From assembly GCA_043746555.1 (NCBI GenBank), contig JAYTQU010000130.1, positions 1-7,724 of the forward strand: 7,724 nucleotides of DNA, given 5' to 3'. The first letter of the stretch is position 1; every line of letters begins with the position of its first letter. This DNA comes from CAZQYC01 sp043746555. GTDB taxonomy: Bacteria > Pseudomonadota > Gammaproteobacteria > Steroidobacterales > Steroidobacteraceae. Of this stretch, positions 1 to 6,941 are shown in pieces. A program made the translations under genes and the position numbers. The notes below the pieces were generated by a model. It did no database searches. It worked only from the letters and a program-made list of their open reading frames with translations, and was not told the origin of the DNA.

Positions 1-2205
1 CGCGGGCGATTGCAGGTGTCGCGAACACTTGACGGCAAAGCGGAAGAAGTTCAATCCACTCCCGGCGTCGATGCGAATGGAGACTTTGAAATATGGGCCG
101 ATCCACGACTGTTGGCGCAGCTCAAAGCCAATATCGGCGACCAAATAGAATTCGGTCGCGTGAAGTTTACAGTGACGCGGGTGTTGCTTGCGCGTCCGGA
201 TCAGGGAACGAACTTCGTTGCCTTGGCGCCTAGCGCCATTTTTTCTCTGGCCGCTTTACCAGCCACGAAATTGATTGAACCGGGAAGTCGTGCTTCATAC
301 GCATTGTTATTCGCAGGCGAACCCGCCGCGATTGCGAATTTCAAAGCTTATTTACAGGATCATCGTCAACGCGGCGAACGTGTCACCGATATCGCCGACG
401 CCAGTCCGCAACTGCGCGAGTCGATCGATCGCGCCGGCAGCTTCTTGAATTTGGCGAGTATGGTTAGCGTGTTGTTGTCGGCGATTGCGGTTGCAATGGC
501 GGCACGGCGTTACGCCGCGCGACGCATGGACGTCGCGGCGCTTATGAAATGCATGGGCGCAACGCAATCGAAGGTTTTGACGATTCATCTTGCGCAACTC
601 GTGGCGATCGCATTGTTGGCGAGCGTTATCGGTACATTAATCGGCTATGGCGCACAGGCAGGTCTTGTGTGGTTGCTAAAAGATTTATTGAACGGCGAAT
701 TACCTCTGCCCACGTTAGCGCCCGCATGGCTCGGTTTCGTCACTGCGATCACGGTATTGATCGGCTTCGCGTTGCCGCCGCTGCTGCAATTAAAACGTGT
801 GCCGCCGGTACGAGTGCTACGTCGCGATGTCGATGCGCCGCCGCTTCACTATTTGTTGATCTATGGTCTCGCGATTGGCGCAGTCGTTGCCGTGGTCGCC
901 GTCATTGTTCGCGATGCAAGACTCGTTCGCTATGTTGTCTATGGTCTCGCGGGCATGTTTGCGGCGCTGTATTTCTGCGGATGGTTGTTGGTACGCGCAT
1001 TGTCGGTGGTGCGCGGCCGCGTCGGCGTTTCGTGGCGTTACGGCGTGGCCAACATCGCGCGCCGTGGCCGGGAAAGCGTCGTCCAAATTGTAGCGTTCGG
1101 TTTGGGGCTAATGGTGCTGCTCTTGTTGCTCTTTGTGCGCAACGATCTCATGAACACTTGGCGCGAAAGTCTGCCGACCGACGCGCCCAATCAATTTCTC
1201 ATCAATATTCTGCCGTCGAAAGTCGACGACGTACGCAAATTCTTTGTCGAACAGGGAATGTCCGCGCCGACCTTGAGCCCAATGGCGAGCGCGCGTATGA
1301 CTCAGATAAACGATGTGCCGCTCGCAGAATGGCGCGCGCAACGCAATGCAAATCAAAATCGCGGTGACGACGCCGAGCAATCGCGAGAACGCGCGCGATT
1401 TGGGCGATCCGCGAACTTATCGTGGAGCGCCGACTTACCGGTGGGCAACACGGTTGTGGAAGGAAAGTGGTGGAGCCCGAATGACGGCGGTGGTCCACGT
1501 TTATCGATGGATATTGGCTACGCGCGGAATTTGGGCGTCAAGGTGGGCGATCGCATCGCGTTCGACGTGTCGGGCGAAACGATCACGGTCAAGGTCGCAA
1601 ACTTGCGTAAGGTGAAATGGGATAGTTTTAGGCCCAACTACGTCATGATGTTTTCTCCCGGCGTGATCGATCAATCGGTAGGGACGTACATCAGCAGCTT
1701 GCACATGTCGAAGGCGCAGCGTCCGATCATGCGCGAGTTTATGCATCGCTTTCCCGAAGTCACCGCCATCGATATCGATGCCGTCCTTGCGCAAATTCGC
1801 TCAGTCATGGATAAGGTGTCGTTATCCGTTCAGTATGTCTTTCTATTTACATTGTTCGCCGGCATCACGGTATTGTTCGCGGCGATTCAATCGACGCGCG
1901 ATGAGCGACGCTACGAAAGCGCAATGCTGCGCACCTTGGGCGCGAGCCGTCGCGTTGTGTTGCAAGGCGTAGCGGCGGAGTTTGTGGTGCTTGGTCTGCT
2001 TGCCGGCGTGATGGCCGCAGCCGGCGCGACGGCGGTGGGTTATCTCTTAGCCACCGGTCCATTCAATCTGGACTATTCGTTCGACCCTGCCGTGTGGACC
2101 TACGGACTCCTTGCGGGTGTCGCGTTGGTGGGCATTATCGGAACGCTTGCAACGTATTCAGTAGTAAACGCACCGCCGGTGGAGACGTTGCGAAGAGGCG
2201 GATAA
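1..2205 (+). CDS. ybbP: YbbP-like ABC transporter permease (FtsX/MacB family), 5'-partial
   Basis: Inner-membrane permease of an ABC transporter of the YbbA-YbbP / LolCDE-MacB superfamily, which moves or releases hydrophobic substrates at the periplasmic face; the exact substrate is not known. The frame is open from base 1, and the first possible start (TTG at 10) is weak, so the true start and probably one N-terminal membrane helix lie upstream. YbbP proteins are usually about 800 residues; 734 codons are present here. Counting from the TTG, hydrophobic helices lie near 147-167, 192-216, 239-258, 280-300, 308-330, 356-376, 604-627, 656-681 and 694-716. The first FtsX domain has RMDVAALMKCMGATQSKV near 172-189. 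The second has the matching RRYESAMLRTLGASRRVV near 633-650. Between them (about 380-600) is a MacB-like periplasmic domain with the YbbP-type NLSW...LPVGNTVVEGKWW stretch near 469-488. The ATPase partner (ybbA) is expected just left of the window. The gene ends convergently with the minus-strand block. Family assignment is firm; the symbol is less so. Confidence 0.88.
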   Translation, partial: RGRLQVSRTLDGKAEEVQSTPGVDANGDFEIWADPRLLAQLKANIGDQIEFGRVKFTVTRVLLARPDQGTNFVALAPSAIFSLAALPATKLIEPGSRASYALLFAGEPAAIANFKAYLQDHRQRGERVTDIADASPQLRESIDRAGSFLNLASMVSVLLSAIAVAMAARRYAARRMDVAALMKCMGATQSKVLTIHLAQLVAIALLASVIGTLIGYGAQAGLVWLLKDLLNGELPLPTLAPAWLGFVTAITVLIGFALPPLLQLKRVPPVRVLRRDVDAPPLHYLLIYGLAIGAVVAVVAVIVRDARLVRYVVYGLAGMFAALYFCGWLLVRALSVVRGRVGVSWRYGVANIARRGRESVVQIVAFGLGLMVLLLLLFVRNDLMNTWRESLPTDAPNQFLINILPSKVDDVRKFFVEQGMSAPTLSPMASARMTQINDVPLAEWRAQRNANQNRGDDAEQSRERARFGRSANLSWSADLPVGNTVVEGKWWSPNDGGGPRLSMDIGYARNLGVKVGDRIAFDVSGETITVKVANLRKVKWDSFRPNYVMMFSPGVIDQSVGTYISSLHMSKAQRPIMREFMHRFPEVTAIDIDAVLAQIRSVMDKVSLSVQYVFLFTLFAGITVLFAAIQSTRDERRYESAMLRTLGASRRVVLQGVAAEFVVLGLLAGVMAAAGATAVGYLLATGPFNLDYSFDPAVWTYGLLAGVALVGIIGTLATYSVVNAPPVETLRRGG

Positions 2206-2517
2206 CAGCGCGGATACACTGTCGTCGAATCGACCTGCGCAGATTTGTTCTGTACCACACCGACGGGTCACTTTACGGATCAGCCGCATGACCGCTGTAG
2301 TGATTCCATCGTGCAGGCGACAAGGGCGTTACGCACTACCGTCTTAATCGTTAACTCCATCAGCAACGCAGTCGCAACGGCATAGATGTCTCACGCAAGG
2401 AGGTTGGTGCGTCATCGACACATTCTCCAAGTGACCCAGTCGTGGTTCAGAACCGGTAAGTTCACGATAGGTGCGAACTGATTTCGTGATTCAAGCTTCC
2501 TCTCACATTATCCCCAG
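2206..2517. other. Convergent intergenic gap with no supported gene
   Basis: This 312-base stretch separates the 3' ends of the ABC permease (+) and the unrecognised membrane protein (-). I see no gene in it. It contains short palindromes only: GGTTCAGAACC around 2445-2455, an AGTTC/GAACT pair around 2459-2479, and a TCACGA/TCGTGA pair nearby. None is followed by a T-run in either direction, so none qualifies as a clear intrinsic terminator. A 31-codon ATG frame (2386-2481, +) has no ribosome binding site and Arg-rich, low-information content, and I do not call it. Confidence 0.6.
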
Positions 2518-3288
2518 CTACTTCATTCCCAATCGAATCCAACCGACGGGTTGAGTGTCGCCGCGCCAGGTATAGCCTTCGATTTTCAAATCGTAGTCGC
2601 CGGGGCCGAATGCCGACGAGTTCAGGTTGAGCCGCATTTCACCGTTCGAGTCGCGCCCAACGCGGCGGATTTGCATGATGTGTCCTTCAGTGACGCTGGT
2701 GATCGTCACGAGAAAAGTATTGTAACGGCCTTCCGTTAAATTGATGCGCAAGTCGATCAGCTCTGGCGAATCCGGCCAGCCGACGTTGACGGTCGCGCTG
2801 CTGGGCTGCGTGTCTTTGGGCGTGACTCGATATTCCCGCGTGCTACCTGGCGCGCGCAGCCGATAGACTTTCGCCGTTTTCTGCGCCGAGTTCAATTGCT
2901 TGCCGATCGAGTTGGCGTACATGATCGCACCGACGGCGGTGCCAATCGCCAATACCAGCATGATAGTGAGCGCTTTGATCCAGCGTCGCGCAGTCGGCTG
3001 AAGTGCGCCGAAACCGGCGGCGACGGGCGTATCGTCTTCGTCGTCGTCATCAAGTTGCGCCGCTTCGATGGCAGTGTTCGACGGCATGTTCGCCAAATCG
3101 CTGGCATCCAATTCCTCGCCGGGTTTGCGAATCATCTTCGCTTTGAGTCGAACCGGAATCGGTTGGCTCTTCACCCATTCGGGATTTTCGAGACAGTACT
3201 TTTCGAATTGCCGCGCTTCGCGAACCGTGAGGTCGCCGGACAAGTAACGCGCGACAATTTGTTGGCTCTCGATATAGGTGCGATCCAT
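2518..3288 (-). CDS. Single-pass membrane protein with anti-sigma-like N-terminal region, function unknown
   Basis: I do not recognise a named family. The 256-residue protein has three parts. Residues 1-50 form a charged helical segment containing IVARYLSGDLTVREARQFEKY, cut here to its core RYLSGDLTVREARQFEKY (about 14-31). This resembles the helix that precedes or forms putative zinc-finger anti-sigma domains, but it has a single Cys (C32) and no HxxxCxxC metal site. An acidic linker follows (a run of Asp/Glu at about 80-86). One membrane helix lies at about 104-125 (ALTIMLVLAIGTAVGAIMYA). A C-terminal beta-rich, presumably periplasmic domain at about 140-256 contains repeated short strands and ends GWIRLGMK. 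There is no signal peptide, so N-in/C-out topology is inferred. A purine-rich AGAAGAG lies 10 nt before the ATG. The gene begins 54 nt after the VIT1-like gene in the same direction. No sigma factor gene is in the window, so an anti-sigma role is only a guess. Confidence 0.75.
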   Translation of the reverse strand: MDRTYIESQQIVARYLSGDLTVREARQFEKYCLENPEWVKSQPIPVRLKAKMIRKPGEELDASDLANMPSNTAIEAAQLDDDDEDDTPVAAGFGALQPTARRWIKALTIMLVLAIGTAVGAIMYANSIGKQLNSAQKTAKVYRLRAPGSTREYRVTPKDTQPSSATVNVGWPDSPELIDLRINLTEGRYNTFLVTITSVTEGHIMQIRRVGRDSNGEMRLNLNSSAFGPGDYDLKIEGYTWRGDTQPVGWIRLGMK

Positions 3289-3342
3289 AGTGAGGCCGCT
3301 CTTCTAGGTGTTAACGTGTCGCTATCTTACCTGCAGTGGCAG

Positions 3343-4374
3343 CTACCTAACCGCCGCGCCGAACAACGACCCGATGAAATAAGTAATTGCACCCGCGCCG
3401 CCGCCGATCACAAGCATGCGCATCGCGCCATAGAGTGCGCTGCGGCCGCTGAATAGACTGAGCGTTCCGCCCACGGCGAGTAGGGCAATGCCTGCCAACG
3501 ACGCCGATGCAAATAACGCGTGGGTTCCGATTGCGCCGGCAATGAAAGGCGCGAGCGGTACGAGGGCGCCCACTGCGAACGCGAGGAAGGAAAAAATTGC
3601 CGCGCCCCAAGGCGATCCGAGATCGTTTGGATTTAGCCCAAGTTCCTCGCGCGCCAACACATCGAGCGCTTGCGTGGGATTGCGCATCAGCTCGTGACTC
3701 AGTTCGCGCGCCCGATCGAGCGGCATGCCGCGCGCTTCGTAAATTAAAGCGAGTTCTTCGGCTTCTTCGTTTGGATACTCGTCGAGTTCGTCTTTTTCCA
3801 ATCCGATTTGATATTCGTACATTTCACGTTGTGAACGTACTGAAGTATATTCACCCGCCGCCATCGACAACGCGCCCGCCAACAATCCGGCGATGCCGGT
3901 GGTGATCAGTAGTTCACTGCCGGTCGACGCACCGGCCACGCCCATCAGCAAACTGGTGTTCGAGACTAAACCATCGCTCACGCCGAACACAGCGGCGCGC
4001 AGATTGCCGCCGCCAAGTCCTTTGTGACGATGACCGATATCGCGCACGTTGGAAGGCATCGCGTGCGTTCCCGGCGGTGCGCCGGTCGTTTGTCCGTCAT
4101 AAGCCGACAAGCCGCGAATTTTCATGGCGGCAAGTATCGAGCGCATATTGCGCGGACCCAGGCGATGCGCGAGTTTCGCGGTGATGCGGGCTCGTAGCGA
4201 TGGCGAAAAGGAAGGCTCCGCTTGAGCCGTACTCCATTGCTTTGCTTGTCCGTCGGCCGCGTCGGCGAGCGACAAAAACAATTTTTTCATTCGCGGATCG
4301 AATTCGGCGGCGGCAACTTCGCGGTACAACCACGCCGATTGTTTTTCTTCCAGCCAACTCTCGTGGCCGCTCAT
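3343..4374 (-). CDS. VIT1/CCC1 family Fe2+/Mn2+ transporter with degenerate ferritin-like N-terminal segment
   Basis: Membrane transporter of the vacuolar iron transporter (VIT1/CCC1) family, which exports ferrous iron or manganese from the cytoplasm, typically by proton antiport. Residues 1-90 form a short ferritin/rubrerythrin-like helical segment (KQSAWLYREVAAAEFDPRMK, 11-30). This is the kind found at the front of bacterial CCC1 proteins, but the usual Glu/His diiron ligands after it are replaced (LADAADGQAKQW), so oxidase activity is unlikely. The VIT core starts near 123. Helices lie at about 125-147, 153-175, 255-280, 285-308 and 313-338. The signature FGVSDGLVSN (130-139) contains D134, and ALSMAAGEYTSVRSQ (168-182) contains M171 and E174; Asp and Met at these places bind metal in characterised VIT1. 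The loop at 183-250 is Glu-rich and matches the cytoplasmic metal-binding helices. The length of 343 fits the family. No convincing Shine-Dalgarno is seen before the ATG. The start is 70 nt downstream of the lone receiver gene, and co-transcription is possible but unproven. Confidence 0.92.
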   Translation of the reverse strand: MSGHESWLEEKQSAWLYREVAAAEFDPRMKKLFLSLADAADGQAKQWSTAQAEPSFSPSLRARITAKLAHRLGPRNMRSILAAMKIRGLSAYDGQTTGAPPGTHAMPSNVRDIGHRHKGLGGGNLRAAVFGVSDGLVSNTSLLMGVAGASTGSELLITTGIAGLLAGALSMAAGEYTSVRSQREMYEYQIGLEKDELDEYPNEEAEELALIYEARGMPLDRARELSHELMRNPTQALDVLAREELGLNPNDLGSPWGAAIFSFLAFAVGALVPLAPFIAGAIGTHALFASASLAGIALLAVGGTLSLFSGRSALYGAMRMLVIGGGAGAITYFIGSLFGAAVR

Positions 4375-4444
4375 AACGGGAAAGTCGCCAGGCAGTAGGG
4401 TCTAGGCTGTAGGTCGCGACAGATTTTAGGAAAGTCGTTGCGGA

Positions 4445-4855
4445 CTATCGTCGCACGGTATTTTTCTGCGCTGCGCTTGCACCGCCATTGTGTAGCAGTT
4501 GCGATACCCGTCGCAACAACGCTACGTCCATACGCGACTTCTCGATGAAATCGACCGCGCCCAAACGCATTGCCTCGACCGCCAGCGGCACATCCGGTTC
4601 GTCGGCCAGGAGAATCACCGGCACGTTGCGATTCGCGTCGATTTCGGTAGTGCGTAGTTGTCGCAGCAATTCCAAGCCCGTCATGCCCGGCAGATGCGCA
4701 TCCATCACAATGCACGCCGGTGCCACGCCCTTGCGCCGCAGATAGGTTTCGGCATTGTCGTGAAATTCTACCTTGGCATTTAACGCCGACAGCAGCGCAC
4801 GCAACGTCTGCTGCACGGCAGGATCGGCGTCGATTACCGCAACTAAGGGCTGCAT
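4445..4855 (-). CDS. Stand-alone atypical receiver (REC) protein, FixJ-receiver paralogue
   Basis: A 136-residue single-domain response regulator with no output domain. The fold is clear: VIDADP (7-12), phospho-acceptor region VMDAHLPGMTGLELL with D52, and AVEAMRLGAVDFIEKS with K106. Several invariant positions have changed compared with CheY or the adjacent FixJ. The second residue of the acidic pair is Ala (A10), the switch Thr/Ser is Ala (A84), and the Pro after the conserved Lys is Ser (S107). D9, D52 and K106 remain. Phosphorylation through Mg2+ may therefore be weak, and the usual Thr-Tyr switching absent; this is inference. Residues 78-107 align closely with FixJ 82-111 (DVPLAVEAM against DVPMAVEAM), suggesting duplication. 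The ATG at 4855 is supported by AGGA 5 nt upstream (4861-4864). The last ~20 residues are Ala/Asn/Arg-rich and look disordered. The gene lies 111 nt after fixJ, so a modulatory role on that pair, or phosphate storage, is the natural guess. Confidence 0.87.
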   Translation of the reverse strand: MQPLVAVIDADPAVQQTLRALLSALNAKVEFHDNAETYLRRKGVAPACIVMDAHLPGMTGLELLRQLRTTEIDANRNVPVILLADEPDVPLAVEAMRLGAVDFIEKSRMDVALLRRVSQLLHNGGASAAQKNTVRR

Positions 4856-4966
4856 GCGATTCCTGAATCCATTGCGATCCGAGCGCTAAGTGGACCGGCA
4901 GTATCCTTGCTGGCTTGCGCGGACGAATAGTGGGATTTTTACTTAGGCGGCTGGGAAACATGCGAA

Positions 4967-5593
4967 CTAAAGCTCGTCCACTTCGATCACCATGCGCACC
5001 AGGTGAGCAAGCGACGAGGCTTGCATTTTTTCCATCACTCGGGCGCGATGAATTTCCACGGTCCGCTGACTGAGATCGAGATCGCCCGCGATCACTTTGT
5101 TCGCTTTGCCATGGACCACAAGATTCATCACTTCACGTTCGCGCGGCGTCAGGGAGGCGAGGCGTTCGCGAATCGAGTTAAGTTCTTTCAACGCTTGTCG
5201 ATTGGCCGCGTCTTTTTCCAATGCCTGATTGATGCGATCCAGCAGGTCTTGATCGCGAAACGGCTTTTGTATGAAGTCCATCGCGCCGGCTTGCATCGCT
5301 TCGACCGCCATCGGCACGTCGCCGTGACCGGTAATGAAAATAATCGGCATGATCGCGCGGCGCTCGACCAATTTGTCTTGCAGCTCGAGTCCCGACATCC
5401 CGGGCATGCGGATATCGAGAACCAGGCAACCGGGACGATCGTCGTGATAAGCGTCGAGAAAATCGAGCGCCGATGCGAACGTCTCAACGGGATGGCCCAC
5501 CGAGCGCATCAAGAATTTGAGCGCATCCCGGACCGCGACATCGTCATCGACGATAAAGACAGCGGGCTTTTGCGGCAGTGTGTTGGACTTCAT
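4967..5593 (-). CDS. fixJ: FixJ-family response regulator (receiver + LuxR-type HTH)
   Basis: Cytoplasmic transcriptional activator and phosphorylation partner of the adjacent FixL-like kinase. The 208-residue length is typical of FixJ. The receiver domain (about 10-128) has a full active site: acidic residues D16 and D17, phospho-acceptor D60 in LVLDIRMPGMSGLEL, T88 in FITGHGDVPMAVEAM, and K110-P111. After a helical linker (about 118-142), a LuxR/GerE helix-turn-helix occupies about 143-200, with LTPREREVMNLVVHGKANK and the recognition-helix stretch LSQRTVEIHRARVMEKM. The ATG at 5593 is well supported by AAGG at 5600-5603, six nt away. The gene is 133 nt downstream of the kinase in the same direction. 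In rhizobia FixJ-P activates fixK and nifA; the targets here cannot be read from this window. The TlpR and TtrR type FixJ relatives are similar, but the heme-PAS partner favours the FixJ name. Confidence 0.93.
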   Translation of the reverse strand: MKSNTLPQKPAVFIVDDDVAVRDALKFLMRSVGHPVETFASALDFLDAYHDDRPGCLVLDIRMPGMSGLELQDKLVERRAIMPIIFITGHGDVPMAVEAMQAGAMDFIQKPFRDQDLLDRINQALEKDAANRQALKELNSIRERLASLTPREREVMNLVVHGKANKVIAGDLDLSQRTVEIHRARVMEKMQASSLAHLVRMVIEVDEL

Positions 5594-5726
5594 CGGTTAC
5601 CTTATGCGTGTGTCGCGCGTCAGCGTTGGCTGGTCGGATATGGCTGCGGGTCGGAGTGGCGGCAAGATGTGAAACTTCAACGGCGTTGCCTTGCTATTGT
5701 CGCGGCACTGCCACCACACCGCAAAC
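5594..5726 (-). promoter_or_regulatory. fixL-fixJ intergenic leader (contains fixJ ribosome binding site)
   Basis: There are 133 non-coding bases between the kinase stop and the fixJ start, long for two partners expected to be translationally coupled. The fixJ Shine-Dalgarno AAGG is at 5600-5603. A short GGCAGTGCC palindrome lies near the kinase end, with no T-run after it. No TTGAT-N4-ATCAA (FNR/FixK) site is visible. A separate fixJ promoter may lie here, but I cannot point to one. Confidence 0.35.
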
Positions 5727-6884
5727 TTAATTTTGGTGCATGGCGGCGGGCAACGTGAACAGAAAGCATGCACCGCCCGCTTGGTTGTCGCGATACCACA
5801 CCTTTCCGCCATGTGCGCGCACTATTGATTGACTGATGGCTAGGCCCAACCCCGTGCCGGACACCTTGGTCGTGAAGAAGGGATTGAACAGCGATTCGCG
5901 TGCCGAGATATCGACACCCGAGCCGCGGTCGCACACCATAAACTCAACGTCGCCGCGCTCGTTGCAGCGTGTGTGCAAATCGATTAGGCGTTGTTCATCG
6001 GGCAGATCGCTCATCGCGTCGATGCTATTGCGAATCAAGTTCAGTACGACCTGTTGAATCTGCACCCGATCGGCTTGCACGGTCGGTAAATTCTCGCCAC
6101 GAGTGAGCGCAATCCGCACGTGATGATGCCGTATGTCGGTTTGCGCCAGCACCAGCAAATCGTCGAGTAACTGATTCGGGTCGAGCGGCTCGCGGCGCAC
6201 CTCACGATTTTTGACGAACGATCGCAAGCGCTGAATTACGTCGCCGGCACGCAGTGCTTGGCTTTCGATTTGTGCAAGTCCTTCGGCGATATCGGTCATC
6301 GCCGCGTGACCGTCAGGCGGATTAGAGAACAAGCGCCGGCATGCTTGCGCATAGGTTGCGATGGCCGTGAGCGGTTGATTGATCTCATGCGCAATGCCGG
6401 TCGCCATCTCGCCCATGGTGGCAATGCGACCGAAATGCGTTAGTCGCTCGCGCATCTGTCGAGCTTCGTCTTCGGCGCGATGACGATCGGTAATGTCGCG
6501 AATAAAGCCGACATAACGTGTGGGGTGCGAGCCGTCTATTTCTCCGACGGCCAATTCGACGGCGAACGTGGTCCCATCGCGCCGTTGCGCCATGACTTCT
6601 CGTCCGATGCCGATGATGCGCGGTTCGTGCGTACGTTGGTAGCGTTCGAGATAGCCGTCGTGTTCGTCTCGATACGGTTGCGGCATCAGCATATTGATAT
6701 TCTTGCCGAGCAGTTCTTCTTCGCTGTAGCCGAACAACCGTTCGCCGGCATGATTGACGAGTTCGATTCGGCCGCGATGATCGATGATGATAATAGTGGC
6801 GATTGCGGCGTCGAGCACTGCTTGATATTCGCGTTCGATGCGCATGGCGCGTTGTTCGGCGGATTCGTCGGTCGATTCGGTCAT
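5727..6884 (-). CDS. fixL: FixL-like soluble PAS histidine kinase, probable heme-based oxygen sensor
   Basis: Sensor kinase for the adjacent FixJ. The 385 residues contain no membrane helix, as in Bradyrhizobium FixL. One PAS domain spans about 17-135. H75 in EHDGY lies exactly where the heme-ligating His (H200 of B. japonicum FixL) is expected. With a constant offset of 125 and no gaps, R81, I90, I93, R95 and L111 match R206, I215, I218, R220 and L236, while H214 is Arg (R89) and I238 is Val (V113). The motif RIIGIGREV (89-97) is characteristic. The HisKA H-box is MGEMATGIAHEINQPLTAI with H166. HATPase_c motifs follow: the N box with N282 and N286, the G1 box DRGSG (319-323), the F box FNPFFTTK (333-340) and the G2 box GTGLGL (343-348). 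It starts 55 nt after the TauE-like gene; the ATG at 6884 has only a weak purine stretch upstream. Heme binding is inferred from residue conservation; related PAS kinases can lack heme. Confidence 0.92.
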   Translation of the reverse strand: MTESTDESAEQRAMRIEREYQAVLDAAIATIIIIDHRGRIELVNHAGERLFGYSEEELLGKNINMLMPQPYRDEHDGYLERYQRTHEPRIIGIGREVMAQRRDGTTFAVELAVGEIDGSHPTRYVGFIRDITDRHRAEDEARQMRERLTHFGRIATMGEMATGIAHEINQPLTAIATYAQACRRLFSNPPDGHAAMTDIAEGLAQIESQALRAGDVIQRLRSFVKNREVRREPLDPNQLLDDLLVLAQTDIRHHHVRIALTRGENLPTVQADRVQIQQVVLNLIRNSIDAMSDLPDEQRLIDLHTRCNERGDVEFMVCDRGSGVDISARESLFNPFFTTKVSGTGLGLAISQSIVRAHGGKVWYRDNQAGGACFLFTLPAAMHQN

Positions 6885-6913
6885 GTTGCTATTCTAGTTC
6901 AGTGATTTTAGTC

Positions 6914-6941
6914 CAAAAAGTCTGGCTCAAAAAGTCTAGTC
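6914..6941. repeat. Two-copy 14-bp tandem repeat before the kinase gene
   Basis: CAAAAAGTCT occurs at 6914-6923 and again at 6928-6937 with a period of 14 bases; the last four bases of each unit differ. It overlaps the stop codon of the TauE-like gene (6940-6942) and lies 40-70 nt upstream of the kinase start, where a promoter or leader would be. It could be a regulator half-site pair or simple slippage. No known operator is recognised. Confidence 0.5.

Noticed and set aside
549..1367. A 272-codon plus-strand frame inside the ABC permease
   Set aside because: Its composition is Arg/Cys-rich and typical of an off-frame shadow in GC-rich coding DNA; the permease frame has clear FtsX motifs.
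2386..2481. A 31-codon ATG frame in the convergent gap
   Set aside because: There is no Shine-Dalgarno before the ATG, the composition is Arg-rich, and no recognisable feature supports translation.
2445..2495. Short palindromes in the convergent gap as a bidirectional terminator
   Set aside because: Stems are only 5-6 bp and none is followed by a T-run in either direction.
2896..3456. A 186-codon plus-strand frame antisense to the membrane protein and transporter end
   Set aside because: No domain or ribosome binding site, and it spans two minus-strand gene ends.
4371..4961. A 196-codon minus-strand open frame overlapping the receiver gene in another frame
   Set aside because: It is Arg/Cys-rich without domains. 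The 136-codon frame inside it gives an unmistakable receiver with a good ribosome binding site.
5003..5758. A 251-codon plus-strand frame antisense to fixJ
   Set aside because: It mirrors the fixJ codons and has no recognisable domain; fixJ is certain.
5594..6939. FNR/FixK-type TTGAT-N4-ATCAA boxes near fixL and fixJ
   Set aside because: No sequence close enough to the consensus was found in the leaders of the kinase or regulator genes.
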